Positions 1 through 9,243 are shown, counted from the stretch's first letter. The stretch is DNA of 64,000 nt from Vibrio astriarenae (GCF_010587385.1 NZ_CP047475.1:3056327-3120326), one strand, 5' to 3'. Made by a program: numbers and translations. The notes: generated by a model not told the origin, from the letters alone.

Positions 1-105
1 TGACACTCATCTAAAAAACACACCCTCTCATATGTGTTTTACGCATTAGTTATAACTAGATGCGATGAGATGACAACAATAATTCGAATCAAGCAGGATC
101 GAAAA

Positions 106-1260
106 ATGAAACGGCTTACAACACTAGCGATGTCAGTGGCGCTAGGTTTACCTCTTGTTGCTAACGCAACTGTAGACTCTCGCTCATTTGCAATGGGCGG
201 CACAGGTGTCGCCTCGGCGACTTACCTTACCAGCAGTATTCACAACCCAGCGCTAGCCTCTCAATACGGCGATAGCGACAACTTCGGTATGATTTTTCCG
301 ACTTTTAGTGCACGTGTTCATGATAGCAGTGACATGGTGGATACTATTGACCGCTTTGATGATGCATTTATGCGCTGGGAAGATGATATCTGGGGTGGTA
401 ATCCTGATGCTGATCCCTCTGAGTGGCAAAACATCCTACGAGAACTGCAAGGTGAGGTCTTAACCGCAGAAGCGAGTACTGGCATTATTATCGCGATTCC
501 AAATAAGTACCTTAGCACTAATTTCTTTGCGCTACTAAACGCAAACGTGATTGGCGTACCACTGGTTGATGAACGAGATTTTAATCCTGATATTAATGAC
601 CCAGATGACCTGCACTCCAGTGTCTACGCATTAGGCGGTGCAACGCTCGATGTCGGTCTTACCTTCGCTAAGCAATTTGATTGGTTCGATAAGCCGCTTC
701 ACTTGGGTATCTCACCAAAAATGCAGCAAATGCTGTCACTAGGCTATGGCGAATCAGTCAACGACTTTGAAGACGATGATTTTGACTTCGATGATGCTAA
801 TACTGAGGCTGCTTTCAACATGGACATCGGTGCTGCGTATGAGCTAACCGACAAATGGAATCTAGCGTTTTCGGCTCGCAACCTTATCTCGCGAGAACTT
901 GAAACTAACGAATACCTCGGCCAAACATCCACTTACGTGATCAAACCAGAGTATGTTGTTGGCGCATCTTACGATCGTGGATGGTACACACTAACCACAG
1001 ACGTTGATCTGACTTCAAAAGAGTACTTCAAAGAGATTGACTACAAAACGCAATATGCACGCTTCGGTGCAGAGCTTGATGCGTGGCGCTGGGCACAAAT
1101 CCGTGTTGGCTATGCCCACTCGATGACTGATCATGCTGATGATGTGGTCACTGCAGGTCTTGGCTTGAAACCGTTCGGCCTCTTTGGCTTAGATCTCTCA
1201 GGCTCATACGGCACAGACAACAATTATGGCATCTCTGCGCAAATGATTCTCCATTTCTAA
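106..1260 (+). CDS. TraF-family outer-membrane protein
   Basis: The 384-residue product begins with a signal peptide (residues 1-21, ending ANA) and ends in Phe, as many outer-membrane beta-barrels do. The mature part opens with the R-S-F-A-M-G-G-T-G segment followed by N-P-A-L-A, which is typical of the chromosomal 'conjugal transfer protein TraF' family (PF13729) of gamma-proteobacteria. These proteins are probably barrels related to FadL/PorV and are not part of a conjugation system; no tra genes are nearby. An acidic stretch rich in Asp/Glu/Phe lies near residues 223-237. I chose ATG 106 over the in-frame ATG 34 because an AGGA precedes it and it starts directly with a signal peptide. The substrate is unknown. 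Confidence 0.8.
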   Translation: MKRLTTLAMSVALGLPLVANATVDSRSFAMGGTGVASATYLTSSIHNPALASQYGDSDNFGMIFPTFSARVHDSSDMVDTIDRFDDAFMRWEDDIWGGNPDADPSEWQNILRELQGEVLTAEASTGIIIAIPNKYLSTNFFALLNANVIGVPLVDERDFNPDINDPDDLHSSVYALGGATLDVGLTFAKQFDWFDKPLHLGISPKMQQMLSLGYGESVNDFEDDDFDFDDANTEAAFNMDIGAAYELTDKWNLAFSARNLISRELETNEYLGQTSTYVIKPEYVVGASYDRGWYTLTTDVDLTSKEYFKEIDYKTQYARFGAELDAWRWAQIRVGYAHSMTDHADDVVTAGLGLKPFGLFGLDLSGSYGTDNNYGISAQMILHF

Positions 1261-1290
1261 ACCATCTCGCAATACGTCATCATTTTAAGT

Positions 1291-1322
1291 CAAAGCCCCC
1301 ATGGATGGGGCTTTGTTCTTTT
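1291..1322 (+). terminator. Rho-independent terminator after the TraF-family gene
   Basis: An AAAGCCCC/GGGGCTTT stem is followed by TTGTTCTTTTT, 30 bp after the stop codon at 1260. Confidence 0.8.
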
Positions 1323-1326
1323 TACC

Positions 1327-2238
1327 CTATCTCACACACATCACATTAAGCAGCGACTTACCCGAAAGCTGATTCACCTGCCCACTGGTAAATAGCCCCT
1401 TACGCTCCTCTCCCCAATAAGGAAGGTGCACTGGCCATTCTCCGTTATCCATAATTTTCGCCTTGAGAAACTGCTGCCACTCACTGCCGCTTGGCAGGCG
1501 CATTTTAAGCTGCTGACAGGTTTTTGTTGCGGAAGCGTAGTTCAATCGAGTCCAAGGGAGGCCGTGTTCCATATAGAACTGCTCATCACTGAACATCAAG
1601 TAAGGCACCGCATAGTTTAGTCCGTTGACCACGCTCTCTAGACGAATCGCGACTTCTGATTGATATTGGCTGGCTTGTGCTTGTGGCAATTCGCCAATTG
1701 CAACGGGTTGGCTCGCTTGGACACTAGGCTGGGGTTTCTGCTTCATTGGAGCTGCTGGTTTAGGCTTAGGCTTGCTGGCAGTGCGCGATGGTGCCGCAGT
1801 GGTAGCGCCCTGCTTGTACACCGCACGCACAAAGGCTTCTTTGTAGCCGTTCACCTTTTTCACATTGCGCAGGTCTGCATTGGCATCAGATAGGGTTTTA
1901 TAAGGGCCAATTAAGCAACGAGCACCGCTCTTTTCTGGCTTTGCCCACACATCCGTTTTAATCACGTCATAGAGAGGCTTGGCTTCTTTTAGCGTTAGAG
2001 GTTTAGGAAAGATTCCACACTGAATCCAGAAAATCGACACTGACTTTTTAGGTTGTTGCTTCCCCCAAAGCCCATCACCAACGGGGCAACTTGCATTCAA
2101 CACAGCGAGCTCTGTGTTTGATGCTTGAGTTGCATCACACAAAAAATCTTGTGCCACCGCTGAAGAGCTGGCAAGCCCCCAACAAAGCGTACCAATCATT
2201 GCCGCTGTTTTGCCCCAATGGCATTTCAAACCGTCCAT
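1327..2238 (-). CDS. SPOR-domain exported protein
   Basis: This 303-residue protein has a signal peptide (about residues 1-30, ending AVAQ). A SPOR-like region follows at about residues 67-130, recognised by F-W-I-Q-C-G-I-F and a later C-L-I-G-P-Y; SPOR domains bind denuded peptidoglycan at division sites. Next come a Lys/Pro/Ala-rich linker (about 150-190) and a Cys-containing C-terminal domain I do not recognise. Cysteines are unusually frequent for a periplasmic protein and may form disulfides. ATG 2238 has AAGGAA at good spacing; a GTG at 2265 is in frame but its AGGA is too close. It sits between convergent terminators as a single gene. Function beyond cell-wall binding is inferred. Confidence 0.75.
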   Translation of the reverse strand: MDGLKCHWGKTAAMIGTLCWGLASSSAVAQDFLCDATQASNTELAVLNASCPVGDGLWGKQQPKKSVSIFWIQCGIFPKPLTLKEAKPLYDVIKTDVWAKPEKSGARCLIGPYKTLSDANADLRNVKKVNGYKEAFVRAVYKQGATTAAPSRTASKPKPKPAAPMKQKPQPSVQASQPVAIGELPQAQASQYQSEVAIRLESVVNGLNYAVPYLMFSDEQFYMEHGLPWTRLNYASATKTCQQLKMRLPSGSEWQQFLKAKIMDNGEWPVHLPYWGEERKGLFTSGQVNQLSGKSLLNVMCVR

Positions 2239-2283
2239 ATCTTGCTGTTCCTTTGCCGCTTTCACGATTCCTACTTAGGCAAT

Positions 2284-2313
2284 GCAAAAAAAGAGCCGCA
2301 TTGTGCGGCTCTT
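2284..2313 (-). terminator. Terminator of the peptide ABC operon
   Basis: An AAGAGCCGCA/TGCGGCTCTT stem with a 3-nt loop is followed on the minus strand by seven T, about 70 bp after the last permease gene. Confidence 0.85.
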
Positions 2314-2381
2314 ATTACTTCCGTTTGCTAGAACCTAAGTTCTAGTTTATACAGCTTTTTTCGTTTGCGTGTATAAGTGGG

Positions 2382-3320
2382 TCACCCTTTGTAGATTTTC
2401 GGGTTAAACACATCACGCAGCCAGTCACCAAGCAAGTTGATCACCAATACAAGGGTTATTAACACGATACCTGGGAAGGCAGTGATCCACCAAGCCCCAG
2501 AGAAGATGTAGTTAAAACCAATACTGATCAGTGCGCCCAACGAAGGCTGGTCTACAGGAAGACCTAAACCTAAGAAAGACAGCGCTGCCTCGGACATGAT
2601 CGCATTCGCTATCTGTACTGTTGAAATCACCAAGATCGGTGATAAACAGTTTGGCAAGATATGACGGAACATGATACGTGGTGCTTTAAAACCCATCACA
2701 CGCGCCGCTTCCACGTACTCTTTCTTCTTCTCTGCCAATACGGTTGCACGCACGGTACGTGCATACTGCGGCCATTCGGCGATACCGATAATCACCACCA
2801 GCATCACTACGGCGTATTGACTATAGAACTGACTGCCAAAGCTCGCTTTAAAAATTGCAGAGACGATGATCGCCACCATCATGGTTGAGAAAGAGAGCTG
2901 AATATCCGCAAAACGCATCAAGAAGCTATCAATACGGCCACCGAAGTAACCCGCCGATAAGCCAATCACAATACCCAAGAACAGTTGTAAACCAACAGCG
3001 AGGAAGCCAATGGTCAGTGACAGACGCGAGCCATAAAGGATCGTCGATAAAATATCACGCCCCTGCTCATCGGTTCCCAACAAGAACTCGGGCTCCCCCC
3101 CATCTAACCAAGATGGTGGCAGTTCTGAGTTCATGATATTAATTGAACCTAGGTCATATGGATCGCTCGGTGCAATCAAGGGAGCGGCTAATGCTGCGAA
3201 TAAAAAGGTTAAGAATACTGCAAAGCTGAACATCGCCACTTTGTCGCGGACAAAGTAGTAAATGAAGTCAGAGTTCTTAAAACGCTCCCAACGAGAAGGA
3301 GCTGCTGCTACTTGTTCCAT
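2382..3320 (-). CDS. Peptide ABC transporter permease, DppC/OppC type
   Basis: This inner-membrane permease has 312 residues. One N-terminal transmembrane helix (about 30-50) is followed by a periplasmic loop carrying L-G-T-D-E-Q-G-R-D (81-89), the hallmark of OppC/DppC/SapC permeases, then further helices. The cytoplasmic EAA loop, which docks the ATPase, is at about 201-224 (E-Y-V-E-A-A-R-V-M-G). It starts 2 bp after the preceding permease gene stops, so the two are translated together and should form the heterodimeric pore. It is the last gene of the importer operon read leftward from 7932. Exact peptide specificity cannot be read from the sequence. Confidence 0.92.
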   Translation of the reverse strand: MEQVAAAPSRWERFKNSDFIYYFVRDKVAMFSFAVFLTFLFAALAAPLIAPSDPYDLGSINIMNSELPPSWLDGGEPEFLLGTDEQGRDILSTILYGSRLSLTIGFLAVGLQLFLGIVIGLSAGYFGGRIDSFLMRFADIQLSFSTMMVAIIVSAIFKASFGSQFYSQYAVVMLVVIIGIAEWPQYARTVRATVLAEKKKEYVEAARVMGFKAPRIMFRHILPNCLSPILVISTVQIANAIMSEAALSFLGLGLPVDQPSLGALISIGFNYIFSGAWWITAFPGIVLITLVLVINLLGDWLRDVFNPKIYKG

Positions 3321-3322
3321 GA

Positions 3323-4300
3323 TTATGCTCCTTTACCGGTAATGTTGACGGTTGGGTTAATAAGACCGTACAGAAGGTCGACAATGGTGTTTGTCACCAC
3401 AAAGATAAGGCCCACAAAAATAACGTAAGCAGTAATCAGTGGAGTATCGACGCGGTTAATCGCATCAAGGAACAACAAGCCCGTACCTGGCCATTGGAAC
3501 ACTGTCTCCGTCAGGATGGTGTAAGCCACCATAGTACCGATCTGTACACCACCCACAGTGATAACGGGCAGCATGGTGTTTTTCAGTGCGTGTTGGTAGT
3601 AGATTTTGTTTAGGGCCAAGCCTTTCGCTTTACCAAATTTAATGTACTCAGAGCTCAGTACTTCTAGCATTTCAGAGCGGACTAGACGAATAAACAAAGG
3701 CAGCATGATTGAAGCCAGAGCAATACATGGAAGCACTAAATGACGCAAGCCATCAAGATTAAAGAAACCAGACTCCCAGCCTAACAAGTTGGTGGTTTCT
3801 CCCCGACCATAGGAAGGCAGCCAGCCCAACTCTATCGAGAACACATACATCAGCATGATGGCCGTCAGGAAGACCGGAATAGAGATACCGATACTACTCC
3901 CCGCCATCACCAATTTGGTGAAGAAACTTTTCGGGTGAATCGCGGAGTACACACCCAGCGGAATCGACAGCACCACAATAATCAGCGTGGCACCAAATAC
4001 CAGCTCAAGCGTTGCCACTAAGCGGTCAAGGATGACATCCACCGCAGGGCGTTTGAAGAAATAGGATGTGCCGAGATCGCCCTGCAGAGCGTTACCGACA
4101 AATCGTGAATACTTTGTAATGAAGGGATCATTCAAGCCCAGTTCATCACGTAGCGCTTGACGTTCGGCTTCAGAAACCGATTGACCAACTAGCTCACGCA
4201 ATGGGTCCCCGAGGTTGTCTTGAATGGCAAACGCCACCAAACTGATCACAAACATCACTATCAGTGCCTGATACAGGCGCTTGACCAGAAACGAAAACAT
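3323..4300 (-). CDS. Peptide ABC transporter permease, DppB/OppB type
   Basis: This 325-residue inner-membrane protein begins with a hydrophobic helix (about 8-28) and the G-D-P segment typical of OppB/DppB. Helices lie at about 97-118 and 135-157 and in the last third. The EAA loop is near 218-245 (E-Y-I-K-F-G-K-A-K-G). It pairs with the DppC-type permease immediately downstream (2-bp gap). A 234-bp gap holding a strong hairpin separates it from the binding-protein gene upstream, so the permeases are probably made in lower amounts than the binding protein. Confidence 0.92.
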   Translation of the reverse strand: MFSFLVKRLYQALIVMFVISLVAFAIQDNLGDPLRELVGQSVSEAERQALRDELGLNDPFITKYSRFVGNALQGDLGTSYFFKRPAVDVILDRLVATLELVFGATLIIVVLSIPLGVYSAIHPKSFFTKLVMAGSSIGISIPVFLTAIMLMYVFSIELGWLPSYGRGETTNLLGWESGFFNLDGLRHLVLPCIALASIMLPLFIRLVRSEMLEVLSSEYIKFGKAKGLALNKIYYQHALKNTMLPVITVGGVQIGTMVAYTILTETVFQWPGTGLLFLDAINRVDTPLITAYVIFVGLIFVVTNTIVDLLYGLINPTVNITGKGA

Positions 4301-4488
4301 TCCTTGCCCCTTTACTTTCCATGAATTTCAGTCTGTGACTCTGACTGTTCCTTTCCGTGGCGTAACAAGCCGTGCGAACTTCATTAGTGGTTCGTTTTAT
4401 TTCGTGCTTATCAATCGGGAAAAGACGAGTGAGTCGGATGTTCAGTCTCAAAAATGGCACCTAGCCCGACTGAACAAAGCTAAGTACC

Positions 4489-4522
4489 AAAAACCGTGAG
4501 TACCCACTAACTGGGTACTCAC
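4489..4522 (-). terminator. Attenuating hairpin after the binding-protein gene
   Basis: A perfect 10-bp stem (GTGAGTACCC/GGGTACTCAC) with a 7-nt loop starts 13 bp after the stop at 4535. On the minus strand it is followed by GGTTTTTGG, an imperfect U-tract. This fits partial termination or 3'-end protection that raises binding-protein mRNA over permease mRNA. A second, weaker inverted repeat (GTTCAGTC/GACTGAAC) lies at 4440-4475. Confidence 0.7.
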
Positions 4523-4534
4523 TGACTACCTTAC

Positions 4535-6085
4535 TTATTTAACCTTTAGGTCACCGAAGTAAGGGAAGTTCATTGCATTGACGATAGGTGCAATCTCAAC
4601 GTTAGATTTTGCTGCCCACGCTAGGTTCTGCCAGTGTAGAGGAACAAACGCTGCGTCGTTGTACAGGATAGTTTCAACTTCTTGTAGCTGAGCTGCACGT
4701 TTCGCTGGGTCTGTTTCAACGTTAGAAGCATCCACTAGCTTGTCTAGCTCAGGGTTTGAGTAGTGACCACAGTTGTACTGACCACGACCTGTCTCTTCGT
4801 TACGCGTCATCGTCAGGAACTCAGAGAAGTTCGCTGAATCTTCCGTATCTGAGTGCCAACCGATCATCAGCATGTCTGCAGCACACTTGTCGAACTCTGG
4901 CCAGTATTGCGCTTTAGGCATCGTTTTCAGGTCAACCTTGATACCGATTTTCGCTAGCATCGCTGCTGTCGCTTGCGCAACTTTCGCATCGTTCACGTAA
5001 CGGTTGTTTGGTGCCATCATAGTTAGCGTGAAGCCATCTGCGTAACCCGCTTCGGCCATTAGCTCTTTCGCTTTCGCTACATCGTAGCGAGGAGTAAGCT
5101 CTGCTTTATAACCCGCGTAGCCTTCAGGACCTTGCTGGCCTGCAGTCGTTGCGAAACCGCGCATGATGCGCTTAACAATACCTTCGTTGTTGATTGCGTG
5201 AACGATCGCCTGACGAACGCGTACGTCCTTCAGTGCTTCATTGCTGTTTTGGTTCAGTTGGAAGGTAATTAGACGCGTACCTGGAAGCGTCACTAGGTCA
5301 ACACCGCTCGCTGATTCAACACGGTTGTGATCGTTTGGCGCAACAGGGGCAATCATGTCTACACCGCCAGAAAGTAGCGCAGCGACACGAGTCGCGTCTT
5401 CTTTGATTGGTACTAGCGTTAGCTTGTCAACGTTACCTGTGTCTTCATCCCAGTAATCACCGAAGCGTTCAAATACTGTCTGTACACCCTGCTCACGAGA
5501 AGCGACAACGAATGGACCTGTACCAGAAACGTTGGTTGAAGCGAACGAGTTACCGTGCTTCACCACTTCTGCTTTGTCTTTACCGTCCTCAGTCGTGCCA
5601 GAGTAGAATTTGCTGTCCATTGGGAAAATGTAAGTCGCAGTCTGAAGAACCAGTGGGTATGCACCCTTAGAGATGATTTCTACTGTGTAATCATCCACTT
5701 TTACCATCTTCTCGTACGGTTCGAAGATAGCTTTAAAGTCTGGAGACTCTTTTAGACGATCGAAAGTCCAAACGACATCGTCCGCTGTTAGATCGTTACC
5801 CGAGTGGAACTTCACACCTTCACGTAGCTTGAAGCGGAATGTTGTGTCATCAACACGCTCCCAAGAAGCTGCTAGGCGAGGTTCAAAGTCTAATTCCTGT
5901 GTGTAACGAACTAGCGGATCAAATACCATGTGTGACATTTGAAGCGTACCACCAGACAACTGCTCATGTGGGTCAAGTGATACTGGGTCAGCATCGTAAG
6001 CAACTTTGATTTCAGCTGCTGCTGCACCAAAACTTAGGCCTGCTGCCATTAATGCCACTGCTATTTTGCTTTTCATGGTTTTCAT
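4535..6085 (-). CDS. Periplasmic peptide-binding protein of ABC importer (SBP family 5)
   Basis: This 516-residue solute-binding protein has a clean signal peptide (1-24, ending AAAA). The mature protein shows the family-5 (DppA/OppA) pattern: S-L-D-P-H near the start, then F-K-L-R-E-G-V-K-F-H with A-D-D-V, the conserved region around the substrate cleft. It should capture peptides in the periplasm and deliver them to the two permeases encoded downstream. The chosen ATG at 6085 has a strong AAGGAG eight bases upstream; a start at 6112 would add nine residues with no ribosome-binding site. It lies between the ATPase gene and the permeases and is followed by a hairpin. Nickel or heme binding is possible in this family, but dipeptides or oligopeptides are more likely. 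Confidence 0.9.
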   Translation of the reverse strand: MKTMKSKIAVALMAAGLSFGAAAAEIKVAYDADPVSLDPHEQLSGGTLQMSHMVFDPLVRYTQELDFEPRLAASWERVDDTTFRFKLREGVKFHSGNDLTADDVVWTFDRLKESPDFKAIFEPYEKMVKVDDYTVEIISKGAYPLVLQTATYIFPMDSKFYSGTTEDGKDKAEVVKHGNSFASTNVSGTGPFVVASREQGVQTVFERFGDYWDEDTGNVDKLTLVPIKEDATRVAALLSGGVDMIAPVAPNDHNRVESASGVDLVTLPGTRLITFQLNQNSNEALKDVRVRQAIVHAINNEGIVKRIMRGFATTAGQQGPEGYAGYKAELTPRYDVAKAKELMAEAGYADGFTLTMMAPNNRYVNDAKVAQATAAMLAKIGIKVDLKTMPKAQYWPEFDKCAADMLMIGWHSDTEDSANFSEFLTMTRNEETGRGQYNCGHYSNPELDKLVDASNVETDPAKRAAQLQEVETILYNDAAFVPLHWQNLAWAAKSNVEIAPIVNAMNFPYFGDLKVK

Positions 6086-6167
6086 TGCATAACTCCTTAT
6101 GCGGGAATCCAATCCCTAGTTGTTGTGTTTGCGTCTGTTTGTTCCAAGAGAACTTGGTTTTGCTATT

Positions 6168-6199
6168 ACTCCCAACCCTGAACGACCTGTGTTGGGAGT
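6168..6199. repeat. Inverted repeat between the ATPase and binding-protein genes
   Basis: Arms ACTCCCAAC (6168-6176) and GTTGGGAGT (6191-6199) flank 14 bp. A second small hairpin, CCAAG/CTTGG, lies at 6143-6156. Neither has a U-tract, so processing or mRNA stabilisation is likelier than termination. Confidence 0.5.
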
Positions 6200-6210
6200 G
6201 AATCTTTTGC

Positions 6211-7932
6211 TTATACCGCCGCTGATACGATCTCTTCACGAAGGCCTGTAAATTCTGGCATCAACGAGATCAACTGCTTGCTGTATTCATGCTGAGGGTT
6301 AGTGAATAGCTGCTCAGTTGGCGCTACTTCTAATAAGGTACCCATCTGCATCACACCTACTCGGTCACACATCTGACGAATAACCGGCAAGTCGTGGCTG
6401 ATAAACAACATGGTGAGGTTCAGTTCATCCTGCAAGTCCTTAAGCAGGTTGAGGATCTGTGCTTGTACCGATACATCGAGCGCCGATGTTGGCTCATCAC
6501 AGATAAGAAGACGTGGGCGCGTTGCTAATGCACGTGCAATAGAAATACGCTGACGTTGACCACCCGAGAACTCATGCGGATATTTCACTCCCGCCATACG
6601 ACCAAGACCAACGTGATCAAGGAGATCATTAACGATCGCGCGCGTTTCCGCTTCGTTGCTCGTCAACTTATGGAAACGAATTGGCTCTGCGATGATATCG
6701 AAGATTTTCATGCGCGGGTTCATTGAGGTGTATGGGTTTTGGAACACCATCTGCATCTGACGACGCAATGGGCGGCGCTCTTTTTCCGAGCGAAGTGAGG
6801 TTAAATCGACCCCTTCAAAACTCACACGGCCAGAGTTTGGCTCGTACAGACCCGCAATCACGCGCGCAATCGTAGACTTACCTGAACCTGACTCACCGAC
6901 AAGACCAAAGGTTTCACCCTCTTTCACTTCAAAGCTCACGTTGTTCGAGGCTTGCACGTATTCACGGCGACTTTCAAACAGAGAGTCTTTCGTGATAAAG
7001 CGTAGATTCACGTTTTCCACTTGTAGCAGTGAGCCCGTGTACTCTCGATGGTCTTGGCTTTGACCCAACCAGTGGTTTTTCACATCCAGCGGCTTCATCT
7101 CTTTGGCTTCTTCGATGTAGCTCACGAGTGGGAAGCGATCGAGCTTTATATCTGAACGCGGAACTGCAGAGATTAAGCTGTGCGTGTACGAGTGCTCTGG
7201 CGTACCCAGCACTTGTTTGGTTGGGCCAAACTCAACCAATTCACCGCGATACATCACCGCAACACGGTCAGTAACGTTAGATACCACACCCATATCGTGA
7301 GTCACCAACATGCAGCCCACGTTGTTCTTGATACACAATTCACGAATCAACCCAAGGATTTGGTCTTGAATCGACACATCAAGTGCGGTGGTCGGTTCAT
7401 CAGCGATGATCAGGTCAGGCTCACCCGCAAGCGCTATCGCAATCACCACACGCTGACGCATACCGCCAGAGAATTGGTGAGGATACTGTTTTAGGCGGTT
7501 TTCAGGCTGTGGGATGCCCACTTGATTCATTAGAGATAGCGCACGTTCATACGCTTCTTCATCACTGACGTTCATATTGGCGTGAATCGTCTCTTTCAAC
7601 TGCTGTTCAACAGTAAAAAGTGGATTCAAAGAAGTCATTGGATCTTGGAAGATAAAACCAATTTTTGAGCCGCGTACTTTACGCATCTGCTCAGGAGTTA
7701 AGCCAGAGATCTTTTCACCATCAAGAAACACTTCACCATCAGCAATGGTGCCTGGAGGGCTAAGGAGATCGATCACCGCGTTACCTACGGTTGACTTACC
7801 GGCACCCGATTCACCAACAACACCAACGATCTCTCCTCGCTCAATATTAAAGGAAAGTGCTTTTACAGCGGCGTGTACACCATGCCGAGATGGGTACTCG
7901 ATGCGAAGATTTCTAACTTCTAAAAGAGACAT
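6211..7932 (-). CDS. Double ATP-binding subunit of peptide ABC importer (DppD-DppF fusion)
   Basis: A 573-residue protein with two complete nucleotide-binding domains in tandem. The first has Walker A G-E-S-G-A-G-K-S (40-47), signature F-S-G-G-M-R-Q-R (154-161) and Walker B L-I-I-A-D-E-P (174-180). After an oligopeptide/dipeptide-type C-terminal tail, the second (about 300-560) has G-E-S-G-S-G-K-S, F-S-G-G-Q-R-Q-R and L-L-I-C-D-E-P. Enteric bacteria usually make these as separate DppD and DppF chains; here one polypeptide supplies both sites, as in YejF/GsiA. It is the first gene of the importer operon and follows a long non-coding region. Both ATP sites look intact. Confidence 0.93.
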   Translation of the reverse strand: MSLLEVRNLRIEYPSRHGVHAAVKALSFNIERGEIVGVVGESGAGKSTVGNAVIDLLSPPGTIADGEVFLDGEKISGLTPEQMRKVRGSKIGFIFQDPMTSLNPLFTVEQQLKETIHANMNVSDEEAYERALSLMNQVGIPQPENRLKQYPHQFSGGMRQRVVIAIALAGEPDLIIADEPTTALDVSIQDQILGLIRELCIKNNVGCMLVTHDMGVVSNVTDRVAVMYRGELVEFGPTKQVLGTPEHSYTHSLISAVPRSDIKLDRFPLVSYIEEAKEMKPLDVKNHWLGQSQDHREYTGSLLQVENVNLRFITKDSLFESRREYVQASNNVSFEVKEGETFGLVGESGSGKSTIARVIAGLYEPNSGRVSFEGVDLTSLRSEKERRPLRRQMQMVFQNPYTSMNPRMKIFDIIAEPIRFHKLTSNEAETRAIVNDLLDHVGLGRMAGVKYPHEFSGGQRQRISIARALATRPRLLICDEPTSALDVSVQAQILNLLKDLQDELNLTMLFISHDLPVIRQMCDRVGVMQMGTLLEVAPTEQLFTNPQHEYSKQLISLMPEFTGLREEIVSAAV

Positions 7933-8570
7933 GTATCAGACCTCTACTGCTTTAGACAGTTTTCTGCCCTGTCTGAGATCCGGCTATCGCGCAATCCACG
8001 CAAAACACCAAATCAATATGATTCCATTCAAACCAGAATTTTATTCTGGCTAATTACAAGGATGACAATGTGGCAAATATTTCACGAAAAAGCAACAAAG
8101 AAGGGATAAAAACTCAATTTTCCCTATCAAAAGCATTTCTGACTGAATATTTATTAATCGATTGATATATATTAATTCACGCCTAACCAATGCTTTTGAC
8201 AGCACAATCGTCGGCATAAACACTCTGCAGCACGGACTAACTGTACTTGAGCTGTTTTCATGTGCACCAAGATAGTGCATAAAAGATGAATAGTCATATC
8301 TCGACGTTAAATTTAACATAGTTAAAACATTAACCTAGCTAGAAATAAAAATACAGGATCAATTATAAGTAAAATAAGGAAAGGACAGACATTTCATCTG
8401 GTTAAATTGTAAACTGTGGCGTTATGGTAGGATGGGTGATTCATTGTGGTGCAGTGGGAGGTTGGAGGGAAGTTTTGCTGCTTAGGAAATGAAGACGAGT
8501 TTTTAGAATACAGATTTTAGAGTACAGAGGTGCACACGCTTGGCTTCTGTATTCTTCTTTTCCCCTGAAA
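7933..8570. other. Non-coding region upstream of the ABC operon
   Basis: No convincing gene is present; short open frames here have no family features or ribosome-binding sites. The left 330 bp are AT-rich and should hold the ABC operon promoter. At 8263-8279 lies TGCACCAAGATAGTGCA, close to the NtrC enhancer consensus. The right end (8506-8566) carries one copy of a short dispersed palindromic repeat. Confidence 0.6.
8506..8566. repeat. Dispersed imperfect palindromic repeat, copy 1
   Basis: AGAATACAGA (8506-8515) and TCTGTATTCT (8544-8553) form a perfect 10-bp inverted repeat around TACAGAGGTGCACACG, followed by TTCTTTTCCCCTG. A clearly related element lies at 10135-10199. Two copies within 2 kb of intergenic DNA suggest a small REP/MITE-like family. 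Confidence 0.55.
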
Positions 8571-8572
8571 CG

Positions 8573-8684
8573 AAAAAAACCTCGTCTTTCGACAAGCGTT
8601 TCATGTAGTGGTCGGTGAAGAGGGATTCGATCGGACTGGCGTTCCAGCCCACGACCCGCATGCACTTTCTCTACCGCTGTAGGG
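8573..8684 (-). pseudogene. Decayed duplicate of tRNA-Pro 3' end with its terminator
   Basis: A 27-bp block (8604-8630) is identical to 8723-8749 and contains the CCA end, acceptor strand and part of the T-arm of the intact tRNA-Pro. Beyond it the sequence diverges, so no cloverleaf can form. Below it is a second GAAA-loop terminator (CTTGTC/GACGAG stem with seven T, 8573-8596) resembling the one that follows the intact gene. The whole terminator-plus-tRNA-end module is therefore present twice, by tandem duplication or as a relic of site-specific integration. Confidence 0.7.
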
Positions 8685-8691
8685 CAGATAG

Positions 8692-8718
8692 CAAAAACCC
8701 CCGTCTTTCGACGAGGGT
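8692..8718 (-). terminator. Terminator of the tRNA operon
   Basis: An ACCCTCGTC/GACGGGGGT stem closed by a GAAA loop with a following T-run lies 10 bp past the tRNA-Pro CCA end. Confidence 0.8.
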
Positions 8719-8727
8719 TCTGTGTAG

Positions 8728-8804
<77 letters not shown>

Positions 8805-8869
8805 ACTTGTGTTTTATCTCTAGTGAGAAGGGAAACTTAAACGTTACCGTCCTAATTAAAAGAAATTAA

Positions 8870-8945
8870 TGGGGTGGCTAACGAGATTCGAACTCGCGAC
8901 CACCGGAATCACAATCCAGGGCTCTACCAACTGAGCTATAGCCAC
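8870..8945 (-). tRNA. tRNA-His (GUG)
   Basis: A 76-nt cloverleaf with encoded CCA, anticodon GUG in loop TTGTGAT, and D-stem GCTC/GAGC. The base at 8946 supplies the extra 5' G (G-1) required by histidyl-tRNA synthetase. Identical to 9135-9210. Confidence 0.97.
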
Positions 8946-8992
8946 CATCAATTTTTGCATTTACCGCTATATTATAGCCATAAAATAAAGAG

Positions 8993-9069
<77 letters not shown>

Positions 9070-9134
9070 ACTTATGTTTTATCTCTTTCGAGAAAGGAAG
9101 CTAATGCTACCATACCCATTCAAAAAAGAAAGAA

Positions 9135-9210
9135 TGGGGTGGCTAACGAGATTCGAACTCGCGACCACCGGAATCACAATCCAGGGCTCTACCAACTGAG
9201 CTATAGCCAC
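9135..9210 (-). tRNA. tRNA-His (GUG), second copy
   Basis: Identical to 8870-8945, with encoded CCA; the following C at 9211 encodes G-1. Confidence 0.97.
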
Positions 9211-9243
9211 CATTATTTTTTACCGATACATCCTCCAGGGCAA

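Noticed and set aside
34..105. An N-terminal extension of the TraF-family protein from ATG 34
   Set aside because: It would place 24 charged residues before a standard signal peptide, and ATG 106 has its own ribosome-binding site.
7933..8262. A sigma-54 promoter for the peptide importer
   Set aside because: No TGGCAC-N5-TTGC match with correct GG/GC spacing was found on the minus strand.
8050..8319. An 89-residue minus-strand open frame in the long gap upstream of the ABC operon
   Set aside because: No recognisable domain, no Shine-Dalgarno, and composition like AT-rich intergenic DNA.
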